Below are positions 1 through 12,458 of a DNA stretch of 64,000 nt, piece after piece; position 1 is the stretch's first letter, and the number at the start of each line of letters is the position of its first letter. The notes beneath the pieces are model-generated. The model was not told the origin of the DNA. It made no database searches and was given only the letters and a program-made list of their open reading frames with translations. The stretch is from NCBI GenBank assembly GCA_032622095.1, contig CP136064.1, forward strand, positions 47,133,573-47,197,572, given 5' to 3'. The stretch is from Siphonodentalium dalli. Its lineage: Eukaryota > Mollusca > Scaphopoda > Gadilida > Siphonodentaliidae. The position numbers were made by a program, and so were the translations under genes.

Positions 1-348
1 CTGTATTTTATCACCCTATTGAATTAGAAGGCTTTCTTAGTCATGTCCATCATTGTCATCACTGTTCATTATTTTGTACAACAGTATTGCCGCAAGAAAA
101 GCCGACAATGTTTATTGATATTAAAACGGGGTTGCCGCTAGTCCACATCATGCCCTTAACAACTATAACAGTTGACTCACTCGATGTTATTTTGATTGTT
201 ATAACCTAACATGTAATACACTGCGTTGATGAATAAGAATGAGGAGCGGAATAAAATCGCATTTTAATCGTGTCATGGGAACCCCAGGAGAGTACTGGAA
301 TCTAAGCCCATAGACTTTTTTTCACATGGCCGCAAAATCGTAGAGGCT
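1..348. other. Unannotated AT-rich left edge
   Basis: I see no reading frame, RNA gene or repeat boundary here. It leads into the foldback region that starts near 349. Confidence 0.5.
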
Positions 349-2712
349 CTTATGTCCATCTGTTTGGCCCCCGTGTGCATTTAAGCGACTATTCTGATGG
401 TGCTTCTTGATATATTAGGCATTATAAAATAATTGTTAAACGTCTGGTGGTCGAGACTGGGTTGATTTATGACGTCATAAAGATGGCCGCCATCCAAAAT
501 GTCAGAGTAGGCACTGAAGCAGTTTAATTAATAGCTGTTTGTGAATTTCAAATGGGAAATAGAATATTATTCAACTGTTGTGATGTTATTACAACCAGCT
601 TCACTTTGAAAGAAAACTTTTCCACATTAAACCAAAATGGCCGCCAAAATGGTGACCGAAATTCGCAAAAATGATGAATTTTCACACTTGTCTCTTAAAA
701 CATTCACTTTTGCTTGAAATCGGTGGTTAATAGCAACTTAATTTTAAATAAATGTGAATACCTAACTATTTGAAATTGATAATATGTCATACTTTGGGCC
801 TTATTCCTGCCAAATATCGTTGTTAAAATGTGAATTCATAAATATGCTATGAAATTTTACCAAAAATCGATTTTGGGACTCGAGCCACGTGTTAGCCGGG
901 AAAAAGCAATTCTATGTAATTACAACAAAAATCGTGCATCTAAATTCAAGATGGCGGCCAAAATGGCTGCCAAACTATAGAAATCACTAAAATCTGTCAA
1001 ATGTTCTTTGGTATCACTCCTAATGTGCGATTTAGTGAATATAGGTGAATATATATGAATGAAACAATATGAATATGAATGAACAATGGCTCTTTATACC
1101 AAAGAATTCAAGAGAATGAAAGCAGGAAAATGAGATAAAATAATCAAAATGGTAATCATGAACAATTTCAGAGTTGGAGTCGGGAAGGAACATTTAGATA
1201 GCAAAATGAAAATGATCCAATATCAATCATACTATTGCATCAAATTGCCTCTTGGTTGTGCAATTGGGACCTCTAAACCATAATGGCTCCCAAAAAGGGC
1301 GACAAAATTCGAATACTCGGCTCTTAAATTATCCACAGCGGTTTGAAATCGGTGGCTAATGGCAACCTCATTTTGGATAATTTCTCAAATCTGATAATTC
1401 GGCAAGCATGACATCTTGGATTGAGATATTAGTGTGCATATGCATGTACATTCAATATAACGACTAAGGTGTTACCAAAATGGAGAAATCATCCAAATGT
1501 GCTACATTTCATTGATAACGCTCCTGAGGTGGGTTTTCGTGACTACTATTACATAGATGGCATAGCTGATAAAAATAAACCTTACTTGCCACAGTTTACA
1601 AATAACCCAAAATTATGTAAGGGGCATGTGCGACAATTCAACACATTTCTATATTTCGGTCTGTTTCGGTCGCCATTTTGACATTCATCTTTGTTTTTTT
1701 TATTAATGTTGTTTTCTTTCAAAAGGAAGTTTGGTGCAATTTTATCATTGATATAGATATATTGCCCATTTTCTGTCTTAACTTTCCTTCTTGACTCAGT
1801 GCTCACTCTGCGATTGTTCGTGGCTGCCATGGTGATGATTTGATCTAATTTTCGTGATACCATTCCATTGAGTTCTCGGATATAACTAGCTATGGTTCAC
1901 CAAATTTACAAATTACTCGATAAGTCTATGGTGTTTCTGGAACTGGGAACACAGGGAGCACAAATATTCGCACAGGGAGTGCATACATATGCGAACAGGG
2001 AGCATATATATTCTCCAGCTCATCAGTGATATGAAAATTTGACATATTTGGGTGATTTCATCATTTTGGCAGCCATCTTGGCCGCCAATTTAAACGAAGA
2101 TGCAATGTTTTCAGTGCAAGTATATAGCAATTCCCAAACAGTTATACATTCTCTACATCAAATTGAGTTATTATCTGTTTAACACTTGGATAGAATCCAA
2201 GAATTGAATTTTGGTAAAATTTCATAGCACAATTTGAATTAACATTTTAAAGATAGTTGGTAGGAATTAGATCCGAAGTATGACATAATATGTTGTCGAA
2301 ATTGTTGGAAACTAGAATTGATTCAAATTTAGGTCGCTATTAGCTACAAATTTCAATCATCAGTTAATGATTCAAGAGGAATGTGTGAAAAATCATCAAA
2401 TTTCGGTCGCCAATTTGGCGACCATCTTCATTTATGATGGCAGCTTTTTTGTCAAGTGGAAGTATGGAATGTTAATTCTACATGAGTGGTGACATATTCA
2501 ATTTTATATAATAAATTCACTACTAGATATTAATCAAACTGACTCAGTGCCTACTCTGAAATATTATATGGTGGTCACCTTGATAACGTCATAAATCCAC
2601 CCAGTCGCAGTTCCCAGGTGTCTAACATTTGTTTTCTGATGCCTGAGATATCAAGCAACATCAATATCAATATTTCTTCACAAAATGCACACAGGAGTAC
2701 ATAAGTACCTTT
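349..2712. repeat. Large imperfect inverted (foldback) repeat, about 2.36 kb
   Basis: The segment 349-1002 reappears as its reverse complement at about 2036-2712, separated by roughly 1 kb. Paired landmarks include TTGATTTATGACGTCATAA near 463 against the complement of ATAACGTCATAAATCCACC near 2583. Others are ATGAAATTTTACCAAAAATC near 849 against its complement near 2210, and GATGGCGGCCAAAATGGCTG near 950 against its complement near 2069. The centre (about 1260-1410) also holds a direct, diverged repeat of 630-750, recognisable by TTGAAATCGGTGG. The arms have accumulated many substitutions and small indels, so this is an old foldback or long-TIR element. No transposase frame is visible and I cannot fix exact termini. 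Confidence 0.7.
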
Positions 2713-3000
2713 ACTACACAGAGAGCTGTGAGTTGACCTCGATAAGCTGATCACGTATGAGAACCGCGCGGCTGCTGGAACGAATACTGTGGGCTCTTCA
2801 TCAAACCTGCTCATGTCTGTCAGTAACGACGGGATAAACGTTTAATTCAAGTCGGAACGTGGACTATTTTACTTACTCAGTATAAACTTGTGCTATTACG
2901 AGCTTCAGCATTTCAATGGGAGATGGAAGGGGAGCTCATGTCTCATTTAAATATCTAAGCATGTGTCTACATCTTCTTGATGACTGATGCATCAGGTAAT

Positions 3001-3098
3001 GGATAATATTCGAAGGAGAGGGAATTCGGTAAAAGAATAAACGAGGCGCTTGCGCCGAGTTTATTCTTAACCGAATTTCCGAAGCTGAGAATATTATC
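3001..3098. repeat. 98-bp stepped hairpin
   Basis: Successive blocks pair around GGCGCTTGCGCC at about 3044-3055: GATAATATTC with GAATATTATC, GGAATTCGGT with ACCGAATTTCC, and AGAATAAAC with GTTTATTCT. The layout resembles a small MITE terminus or cruciform-forming repeat. No gene is associated. Confidence 0.6.
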
Positions 3099-3838
3099 TA
3101 ACTTAAAACCCACCAATCGAACTATCATTGGAGCCAACTATCCATTTGGTCTGGCCCATAGCTCTGTTTTGATTAACTGAGTATATGCCCACAGTTCAGC
3201 ACGGACAGTTATTGTTGTCAACGACGAAATGCAACACGTTTCTATTATTATTTAATTCTAATTCGGACTCGTCAGTTGAGAGACGTTTCCTCCGAAGTTT
3301 GCCGTTGCACTGTGGATTCGGCTAGTGCATGCATGTGAGCTATATATTTATATGCAATTGTATCTGATTATTTTTTCTTTCTTAATTTAAAGATACCCCA
3401 TCCAATTCGATATAAAATAAGTTAACATTCCATATATACAACTATACATATGCATCACCAATACAAGAAACATCCAACATAAAGCGACCAGAATGAGCAT
3501 AAATAGCTTATTTTCGAAATTGCTCTTCAATTTTCATCGCTGGTTGGTAATGAAGTAAAAAACGATCTTTACAAAATGTGATTTTTCGAATATCCTGGCG
3601 CCAAACAATACGAAACCTGGTAAAACTGCCTCATTATTAAGAAGTCGAAAGCACACAGGAAGCTTGCATCAATGGGTTTACTGATTCTTTCTCATTATTG
3701 TCTGGCGAATAGTATGCAAGAATAGAAGTATTATATTGTCTAATCGTATGGTGTGTCTTGAATTTCCAATTGTTATCTGAAAGGCACCTACTAGCTTGAA
3801 TTTTGGTATCATCCTTTGACTTTTAGATTATACACAGT
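3099..3838. other. No feature recognised
   Basis: This is AT-rich sequence without a credible reading frame, RNA gene or tandem repeat. Confidence 0.4.
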
Positions 3839-3865
3839 GACGTGGCTAGACTGTCTAGCCACGTC
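3839..3865. repeat. Perfect 27-bp palindrome (13-bp arms, 1-nt centre)
   Basis: GACGTGGCTAGAC is followed by one T and then its exact reverse complement GTCTAGCCACGTC. A half copy, GACGTGGCTAG, recurs at 4750. Related words CTAGTCGCGTCC and CTAGTCACGTCC occur near 34499 and 35671, so this belongs to a dispersed family. Confidence 0.65.
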
Positions 3866-5378
3866 CCTGTGAATATGACTCAGATCAGTGTGAAAATTAA
3901 ATTTCTCACACCACTCTCTTAAAGGCACGGGCGGCTTTCGTTGCAGAAATATTCATATTTGTTCAAATAGCCATCAACAGAAGGAATATTAAAATATATA
4001 TAGTTTTGTTCATATGCCAAACATAATCAGCGCGTAGATAGTATATTGTCGTCAAGACGTACGATGATGTACGTAAACAAGAGCCTGCTCGTGTCACAGA
4101 AGATGTGCTTCTGCTTACATAACACAGCGCAATTATATTGGTTAATCAAACAAACATGATATAAACGCTCTTTATTATTTCCATATCAGGAAAACAGTAA
4201 CAAATAACGCTCTTTATGTTTACCATATCCGGATCTAAACAAAATCCAGGAAACGTAACGTTTTTTGCATTTGTTTACATAACAAAGTGGAAAAAATTGA
4301 CAAATGCATACTGTTTATGCCATATTTCTGATTGGTGGTATATGAACAAAGTCTGTCTATATTTTACTATTCTTTCTGTTTATGGTGGTTTTTGACGGAG
4401 GTGAATATTTTAACAGCATACCCAGCACCAACGCCGACCGTATCTTTAAGGTTAGATGTTTCAAACTGAATGGTATCATAACATTTTCAGTTATTAGACA
4501 ATTACCACACGACATGGGCCACCCCACGTGGTTGGCAAACTCTCATCGGTCCCATCGTGTATGCATGATTCCCAACAATTCCCCCACCACGATGACCTTA
4601 CATATACCTTTAAGTATCACCCCCAAAAGTTAAAAAAAATATCAGTGCACAAATGTATAACCTGTGTTAGTTTTCTTTGTAACAGCAATCGCGTAAATAG
4701 TGCCTATATATATATATATCGTTCAATATATAGTTGATTAATCATCAGCGACGTGGCTAGAGTGCTCTGGGGATTTTCCAGCTGCATACCGGCCCTTTTA
4801 ACCAGGTCGCAATGTCGCGTAATTTCATTTGCTTCCCACTCGTGTGTGGCTTGGAATTTCCTAACTATACCTATTGTGGGGAGGAATCATGAAACAATTT
4901 GAAATATGAGCCTGAACCCTGCAATCTTAGCATCTATACAAGTCTAACTTCATGAAAACTCAGGCTTCTATTTGTTTTTTGTTTTGAACATTGTTTAAAT
5001 CAGAACCTGACTGAAATTTGTAGTCTTAGAATATATATGTATAGGTCTACTTACAGACCCATTCAGGCCGCCATTTTGTTTTCGTTTGACTGTTTGATTT
5101 ATTAATAATTAATTAGCAGGTTCTGGCTGGCCAACGATTAGTGAGGTGGGAGAACAATTAATGTTTATTAATTTTATTCCTCAAGATTTCCAAAATGACA
5201 CTAAGATTGGAAAATTCCCGTCGAAATTTTTGACCGAATGTAGGAAATTCCCCGCTAATTACTAATTACCCCCACCCCATATCAACACCCGAGTCCCTGT
5301 TACGACAGCCGTTTTATGTATAGTTTTATTCCATTTTCTCGATTAGCGGCGGGAGTAGCATCAAATGATCCCTTGCGT
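3866..5378. other. No gene recognised; minor repeats
   Basis: This is AT-rich DNA. A short direct repeat, ACGCTCTTTAT followed by TTCCATATC or TTACCATATC, occurs near 4165 and 4207. A short TA run lies near 4707. The open frames here are short and look random in composition. Confidence 0.4.
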
Positions 5379-5475
5379 ATTCTTTAAGAATGACCACGGG
5401 TTTTTCTTTAAGAATACCCGTGTTCATTCTTCAAGAATGCCCACGGGTATTCTTAAAAGAATGGCCATGGGCGTT
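5379..5475. repeat. Four tandem 23-24-bp palindromic repeats
   Basis: ATTCTTTAAGAAT and variants start at 5379, 5403, 5426 and 5449. Each is followed by a CCCACGGG-like word. The block ends about 50 bp before the ATG of the reading frame at 5527, so it could be a promoter element. It could equally be a small minisatellite. Confidence 0.6.
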
Positions 5476-5526
5476 CAAATAACACTCTTGCGAAAAAACG
5501 CTTGAGCATTCTGCCAGATAAGAGCC

Positions 5527-6009
5527 ATGTCAGGACAAAGGGATAACACGCCGGTGGGTTATAAGAGCGGATACTCACGTACTGGTATTTCCGACCTCGC
5601 TGATACAGATGAGTTTGGCGAACCAGAGCTAGATGATCAGTTTTATGGCCTGCAACTCTTTATGAGTTCTTTTAGGAGGGCTATTATTTATGGAGTAGGA
5701 ACGACAGCAATAAACCGTGAAGATTTGCAGCTTCTTATGTATCAAGGATCGAACGAGATAAAAAGCGCAGACGGTTTGTCTCTAGGTGCCATCGGATTCG
5801 CTATGTTATCAACCGTTGTTGCGGTGCCTGTCGCCATTATGCTTGATGGGGTTTCGCTCTGCTATGTCCTGGTCGGCCTTTCTTTGGCATTTATTAGCCG
5901 TGACATGAGCAGCAATGGGAGAAACATTATTATATATGTGCGCATGAAGCTCAGGGCAAGCTCGATACTATTACTAGTCATGTCGTTAAGTCTTTGCTCG
6001 ATAGCATAA
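5527..6009 (+). CDS. Hypothetical 160-residue membrane protein
   Basis: I do not recognise this protein. It is the longest frame in the left third of the window that is not inside an obvious repeat, and its composition looks protein-like. The first 80 residues are polar and acidic (for example DLADTDEFGEPELDDQFYG near residues 23-41). Two hydrophobic stretches follow at about 83-106 and 108-124, then a polar loop (SRDMSSNGRN) and a hydrophobic C-terminus at about 144-160. This would suit a small protein with two or three membrane passes. An AATAAA polyadenylation-type signal lies at 6070-6075, some 60 bp after the stop. The repeated TTCTT-AAGAAT block lies just upstream. The start is simply the first ATG. 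It could be a short intronless gene, a single exon, or a chance frame in a decayed element. Confidence 0.35.
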   Translation: MSGQRDNTPVGYKSGYSRTGISDLADTDEFGEPELDDQFYGLQLFMSSFRRAIIYGVGTTAINREDLQLLMYQGSNEIKSADGLSLGAIGFAMLSTVVAVPVAIMLDGVSLCYVLVGLSLAFISRDMSSNGRNIIIYVRMKLRASSILLLVMSLSLCSIA

Positions 6010-6954
6010 ATTTCAGACGAAATTTTAAGCTTTTTCCAGGCACTTAAAGACCACATTAGGCCACCGGGAAATAAAGCGCAGATAATTAGTTAAGCGCCAT
6101 CTTGACGAATTCTGGAATAAAAATCTCTTTAAACTTCCGAGAAACACAGAAGTGGGCAAAGGGGTATTGTTGGTCCGGCCCCTGCTGCTCTTCATTTTAT
6201 TACAATAGCTATACATTGTTTATACGTTTATTTGCCACCTCCTCCAATAAACATATATTAGTCAGACGAGACATCAAATAAACATAAAAAAATGAAAATG
6301 AAATAATACTCACTCGTATACGGCCACGACGTGTACAGCTCGGAGACGAAGACGCGCGGTGTTGGTACTGCATGATCAAGTTGTGTTGTGTTCTAAACTG
6401 TTGGGGACAGGGCATCATATGATGTACCTCGTCATTCGTTGTCTGAATGTAATTTGAATAAGAATGGGAATGTTGAGAACAGTGTGTGCACGACACTTCA
6501 GTGCCATGCACACATAAAACATAAAACGGTGAGCAATGTGTGCACGACACTTCAGATCCACTCTTGTGTTAGTTGGGAACGTGCTTACATTTTTACTTAA
6601 TATGAATATTACTGAATAACTAATTAGTATGGAATTGGAGTAAACAGTCCATGTGTAATGATAAATAGTGCATGAGCACTAGGGTAAACTAAGTGAAAAA
6701 TACCACTGATTTTTTTTAGAATATGTTTAGAACAACATACTAAAATTCCCCAAGAATCCGAGGTGACAATTTTATGCTGTAGCAATTTCCCCGAGGGTGC
6801 ATAATTCAGTGAACCCAAAATATATAGATATTGGTCGGGGAGTGTTAACCTGGTAACTATATATTGATGATGTATATTAGTCAGGTTCGAAAATCTAAAA
6901 AAGCTTCTAGAAACAAAGGTGGGGGCATTTTTCTTTCAAAAGCTTTTGAGAATT
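6010..6954. other. No gene recognised; short direct repeat
   Basis: The 17-mer GTGTGCACGACACTTCA occurs at 6484 and again at 6538, 54 bp apart. Otherwise the sequence is AT-rich with only shadow frames. Confidence 0.4.
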
Positions 6955-7570
6955 GTTTCTAAAGGTATTGTTTATGCTGATTTCAAAAACCAATGTTGGC
7001 AAGTTGACAAATTATTATTTCTGGTCAAAAATGGCAATTTAAAATGGCCGCCTTCAAAACAAAGTCTAACTTTACGATTGTTGTTATGTGTTGCGCCAAG
7101 ACGTTCGAATATTGAGTATTTCCGTACTTGCAAACAAATTGGAACAAGAAGAAGTATACACAGAACATATGTGGTAATTTAAAGTCAACATGTTTGACAT
7201 TTAACACCATTTATGCCCCAAAAAATGACAAAAAAGAGCTAATTTTATAAATTATTACGGTCTTAAGTGGCAGAAAGTGAAATATGCTGGAAACGTATCC
7301 TTCAAATGGTATAGACAGCTGTGTCTAAATGTAATTTGTAATCTAATTCCAAAAAACAATGTTGGCAACTCGACAAATAATTATTTCTGAACTAAAATGA
7401 CAATTCAAAATGGCCGCATCAGAACAAAGTCTAGTTTTTCGTTTACTGTTATATGTTGTTCTAAGACGTTTGAATATTATGCATTTCAGTACTTTCGAAC
7501 GGATTGCGACAAGGGAACCTATACACAGAACATATGTGGTAATTTAAAGTGAACATGTTTGACATTTGAC
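6955..7570. repeat. 366-bp tandem duplication (second copy partial)
   Basis: The block beginning at 6955 repeats from 7321. Markers are CAATGTTGGCAA (6991 and 7357), AAAATGGCCGC, and ACAGAACATATGTGGTAATT. The second copy stops where the minisatellite begins near 7570. The copies differ at many positions, so the duplication is not recent. Confidence 0.7.
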
Positions 7571-9080
7571 ATGGGATGACCGTATGGCCAATGGTGAGGT
7601 GAATGGGTATACAAGGAGTGACTCTATGGTTATGGGTCATGTTTTGGATTATACCCGGTGTGCTTGCATTGTGACGCATGGCTGTATGGCCATCCATGGT
7701 CATGGGTCAGGTGTACGTTTATACAGTTGGTCACTATATTGTTATGTATGTGGTGTTTATGCATATATGGAATGACTGTGTGGTAATAGGTGGCTATCGC
7801 TTTTCACGTTTAAAGTTCCCCATGTACACAAACACTATCAAGGTGGAGAACTCTTTGACACGACCTCTCTATTGATTAACATATCCTTGAGTTATTGTGG
7901 AAAGCGATAGCCACCCAAATTACACATGTACAACGCATCCCATGACCTCATATGTACATAAACACCACACAAATGACAATATAGTCACCCACGTTATACA
8001 CGTACACCTGACACACAGCCTTATTTGGCTATACCGGTACATGCCACAAATGACGATAAAGCCATGAATCACCATGCATGAACACCAGGTATACTCCTAC
8101 ACCTGACCATATAGTCACTCTATGTATACATATTCACCACATTCACGATCATACAGTCACTCATTGTATACCTATTCACCTCACCATGGACCATACAGCC
8201 ACTACATGCATATCTATTCGCCATACCCATGACCATATAGTCAATCCAGATATACATATACACCTCACCCACCAATGGTGAGCCCTTCAAAATATACCAA
8301 TACCCGCACACACGACCACTCATAAGTCTCATACTTGCATATACACCTCACACATGACAATTCATCAACTCACTGTATACTCATACACGCCATCCATGAT
8401 CATTCATCTACACCATATACACCACCGATGATAATACATCCACAACATATATAAATATACGACCCACCCGTTACCAAAAGGGCACTCCCTATATAGCCAC
8501 ACGCTCGTCAATGACCATACAGCTTATTCCAGGTATGCATATAACTTCAATCTTGACTACAGGCATAAAATGTGCACCTATACACATTACCCATAACCAT
8601 AAAATCACTCCCTATTTATCTACGCACTCCATCCATGATCATACAGACAGAACAAATATACATATACACCACATGTCACAATGCAGCCACACACGGTACA
8701 CATATACATCACGACCACCACGACCTTACAGTCACTCCATATATACATAAACAACACACGGATGATGTAGCTACTCTCGTTATATCTATACACCACAGCA
8801 ATGCCCATACGATCACATCGGCCACACACAATATACCATACAGTCACTACATGTATACCGATTCACCTCACACATGCCCATACAGCAACTCCTTATATTC
8901 CTATGCGTCTCACCATGGACACCCCACTCATAACCATATAGTCACTCATTGTATACCTACTCATAACCATATAGTCACTCATTGTATACCTATTCACATC
9001 ATTCATGACCATACAGTAACTCCCTGTATACCTATTCACATCACCTATGATCATACAGTAACTCACTGGCTGCCATATTG
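7571..9080. repeat. Diverged 42-bp minisatellite with an internal orientation switch
   Basis: The core CATGACCATATAGTCACTCA followed by TTGTATACCTATTCACC repeats with a 42-bp period, measured between 8966, 9008 and 9050. From 7571 to about 7788 the units read in the opposite orientation (GGGTATAC, GACTCTATGGTTATGGGTCA). From about 7917 to 9080 they read forward. Long frames on both strands here simply follow the repeat and encode histidine/threonine- or tyrosine/methionine-rich low-complexity strings. I do not treat them as genes. Confidence 0.8.
7789..7916. repeat. Inverted-repeat hinge between the two minisatellite halves
   Basis: GGTGGCTATCGCTTTTCAC at 7789 pairs with GTGGAAAGCGATAGCCACC at 7897 with one mismatch. 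The roughly 90-bp centre is non-repetitive. The minisatellite changes orientation exactly across this hinge. Confidence 0.75.
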
Positions 9081-9417
9081 GCATCCATCTTTTATCCAGT
9101 TGATCACTTTTTATCATAATTGGCCAGAATAGCCACATATTATGGTTCATCTCAGTTCCGTCTCAAAGTTTTGCCCATTTCCTTTCAATAATATGGCCAG
9201 AATCACAAAAGAGGTTCTCCGCAAAATTCCATACTGCAACTTTAAAATGAATTTGTCATGCCCCATACGGAACTGGGACAAACAGAATAGAACGTAGTTG
9301 TCGGTTAATTAACTAACACGTATAATAACCAAGTGAGTCACAGTTTTCTACCTTGTCGAATAACGCAGATAATAATGTTCGGGATATATGTAAAAAAAAT
9401 AACTTTTTACAAATTTG

Positions 9418-9784
9418 GTTGCCATTTTGGAATCCATCTTGAGCAATTTGGTCTATTAACACTGTGACACATTTAAGATAGACCAAAACAATAAATACTT
9501 TTGATACCAATGATAGTTGCATTTTACTTAAAAAAAATTGTCCAACCCTGAAAAGTTAATTTTTGCCGATATTTATGTCAAGTTTGTGAGAGAAAAAATC
9601 CAATATTTCTGGTGATGTCAGTGGTGGCAATAGAAACAATGATCCATGGTGCATCAGACATGTTAGTATTCAATGTATATAATACAGATTAGCCAATTTT
9701 ATATATCAACCACAACTTGTAAGCCATTGCAGGACACCCTGGGGCAATATTTACCATTTTTCATATTTTCGGCGGCCATTTTGG
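9418..9784 (+). repeat. Dispersed repeat, inverted partner at 17740-18085
   Basis: Markers such as TTTGGTCTATTAACACTGTG, GGCAATATTTACCATTTTTC and CAGACATGTTAGTATTCAAT reappear as reverse complements in 17740-18085. The colinearity is continuous with modest divergence. No coding capacity is visible. Confidence 0.75.
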
Positions 9785-9904
9785 AAATTTTCTACACCAA
9801 TTTCATTCCCATTGAAGTAAAACATCCGTCCAATAAAATAAAGCACATAGTTGTTGACATTCTATTAACAGCCTGTGTGGTTTGTCGATAAAATGACTAT
9901 CAAG

Positions 9905-10627
9905 ACCGTCTTGCAAAAAAAATCGAAAATTTCACCCATCTTTTTCAAATCCTCTTTCTGTATCTATTACTGAACCCTCGTCAATGGCAAATGTCTTTAA
10001 ATGACGCTATAATATCACGCTTGATGCCTGTCTCAAAAATATTGCCATTTACTAATGATTAATGTGAAGAAAAATGGAAGATATGGTGAGATATTAATTA
10101 CATTTCCTATTTTCGTGCATATGACGTCATTTTTCGGCGGCCATTTTGAATTTTTTTCGAAATTATTTGCCGTCATTTTGAAGAAGGACATCATACCAAC
10201 AAAATGGCATACATCTTGTCTGTGTCTTTTGTTAACAACCGATCTATTACAACGATTAAATACAGCAAAATCGTCTTGCAAAAAAAATCGATAATTTCAC
10301 CCCTATTTTTCAAATCCTCTTTTCTGTATCTATTACTGAACCCTCGTCAATAGCAAATGTCTTAAAATGACGCTATAATATCACGCTTGATGACTGTCTC
10401 AAAAACATTGCCATTTACTAATTATTAATGCGAAGAAAATGGAAGATATGGTGAAATATTAATTAAATTTCCTATTTTCGTGCATATGACGTAATTTTTC
10501 GGCGGCCATTTTGAATTTTTTTCGAAATTATTTGCCGTCATTTTGAAGAAGGACATCATACCAACAAAATGGCATACATTTTGTCTGTGTCTTTTGCTAA
10601 CAAACGATCTATTACAACAATTAATAC
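9905..10627. repeat. 366-bp tandem duplication, two copies
   Basis: The block from GTCTTGCAAAAAAAATCG at 9905 repeats from 10271 with few differences. It carries TCTGTATCTATTACTGAACC, CATATGACGTCA/TAATTTTTCGG and CGGCGGCCATTTTGAATTTT. The high similarity of the two copies suggests a fairly recent tandem duplication. Confidence 0.85.
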
Positions 10628-12450
10628 AGCTGGTCGGAATTAGAGGAAATGGCGGCCATCTTGGATTCAAATGGCTCTAGCACCTAGTAGGGCCACCTTT
10701 ATTTTTCGGTGAAATCCGGATTCTTTACCTGGATACCATAGGGAACAATAAAAATAAGGTTATTTGTAATCATCGGGGGGGGGGGGTGCACGTGGACCTT
10801 TTTGGCTCCCCGACTAAATCCCCATCAAAAAGTACACCCGATTCACTATCAAACAGAATCTGGTCCCACATTCCGCAAAGAGCCTAATAGCGAGACGACT
10901 AATAATAACTCTTACGGCAATATTCAGAATTTTGGGGGAGGGTTAGAGTTTTGGAGATCCTGGGTACAAACATAGGACCAAGTATGTTCTGTTTTATACC
11001 GATGTATGCCGACAAGATCGGAGTAATTTTTGAAACTAAAAAAGGTTGAAAACACGTTTACTGAATGTTACGTAAGTCTTTGAAGACAGGGGATTATTTG
11101 AAAATACAGTGTGAAAAATAAAATGTTAAATGATTGTTTTCATCTAGTATACAACTGGGACCATTTCCTGCTTGCAAACTTCAGGTTTACATAACCACAT
11201 ATATATTTTTAACATGCAATACTAGATAAGTGAAATATACAACAAGCTTATATTCAATGAGTCTTCACTACTTTGTGCCTTAATTTATGTGGAATCGCGT
11301 GGATACCAAAAATGTCGCATAACTCAATATGCAAACACCCAGGCGGACACGATTTGTCTACTTGCAGACAGAAATGTGGCCTAAAAGCTAACAAGTATTC
11401 ATTTTGGCTATTTTTCATAATTCATAAATCTGGCTTGAGTCTTATAGTAAAGGCTCGATGACATCTCAACACGCCGTAGGTTTCAACACACAAAAATTGT
11501 TTTGTTGTTCAAGCTCATGCGTTTTTGCTAATCTATCACCACTTGACGACATAGAATGCACAACTGCACACGGCAGGGAAACATTAAGCCATATGGCAAT
11601 AGTGTATTCTGCAACTGTGAGATACGTGGCTAGCGGATTGAATATGCCATATAAACACAACGCCCGCATTGGAGCAATCATTATCTTTACCATAGTGCGG
11701 CGGTGGACATACTCTCCACACGGCCCACAGGCGGAAATGGCCATATGTGTATGCGCGAGTGGTCTTGGATGTGACCTACCGTGGGACACAATTACCAATG
11801 TTTCCAGGGGGTATATAAACACAATCCGTAAACATGGTTCCAGTCCTGTCAAACTGAGTGCTACCCCCCCCCCCCCCCCCCCAAACAATATATTGTCTCG
11901 GACCCACCAGTTTACAAATTTTACACTTCTGACGTTTTTTATAAAATCTTAATATACTTTGTGTGTACTTTCTATTAGAGAATTTAGAGTATTCATAAAT
12001 CACATTGATGCTGACATATGATGCTTAGAAGTGTTTTAGAAGATAATGACATTTTGCTTAGTTAACCATTTCCTTTAATGAATGGATTCTCCCACCAAGT
12101 TAAAATAGTATATATTGGCTTGGTCTATTATTCATTTGGAGGGATGTTCAAGAAATATCAGCAGACGACAGTAGGAAGAACAGATTATATAAGTGCTTGA
12201 GGATTGCTATTCATTTGTGTTAAATATTCTAATAATAAGTTCAACACTCTTCACTTGAATTTCTATTTACTTTCCTTGTGATTTTGAGCCATTATAAAAC
12301 TATTGCGCCGGTCAATCTGAACGCCAATCTTTTATTGTGGTGATACTGGTGACATGTATTTAAAGTTACATGCCATGACTTAGTCCGCGCTCACACACTC
12401 GTAAACTTGCCTTGTATTAGTTTTGCTTGCATTTCGATACAGAGAGCTGT
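10628..12450. other. No gene recognised; G and C homopolymer runs
   Basis: A run of 12 G lies at 10775-10786 and a run of 19 C at 11864-11882. A 164-codon frame at 11458-11952 runs through the C tract, giving a poly-proline stretch. It overlaps an equally long antisense frame and looks non-coding. Otherwise I see nothing. Confidence 0.45.
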
Positions 12451-12458
12451 ATATAATG

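Noticed and set aside
5379-5475. Heat-shock element cluster
   Set aside because: The TTC and GAA blocks are not in the alternating 5-bp spacing such elements need. They are palindromes in a 23-24-bp repeat.
8572-9132. 186-codon His/Thr/Tyr-rich frame in the minisatellite
   Set aside because: A 42-bp period is divisible by three, so any frame without a stop in the unit stays open. The antisense frames are open as well.
11458-11952. 164-codon frame with a poly-proline run
   Set aside because: It depends on a 19-C homopolymer and is overlapped by a 140-codon antisense frame. No domain is seen.
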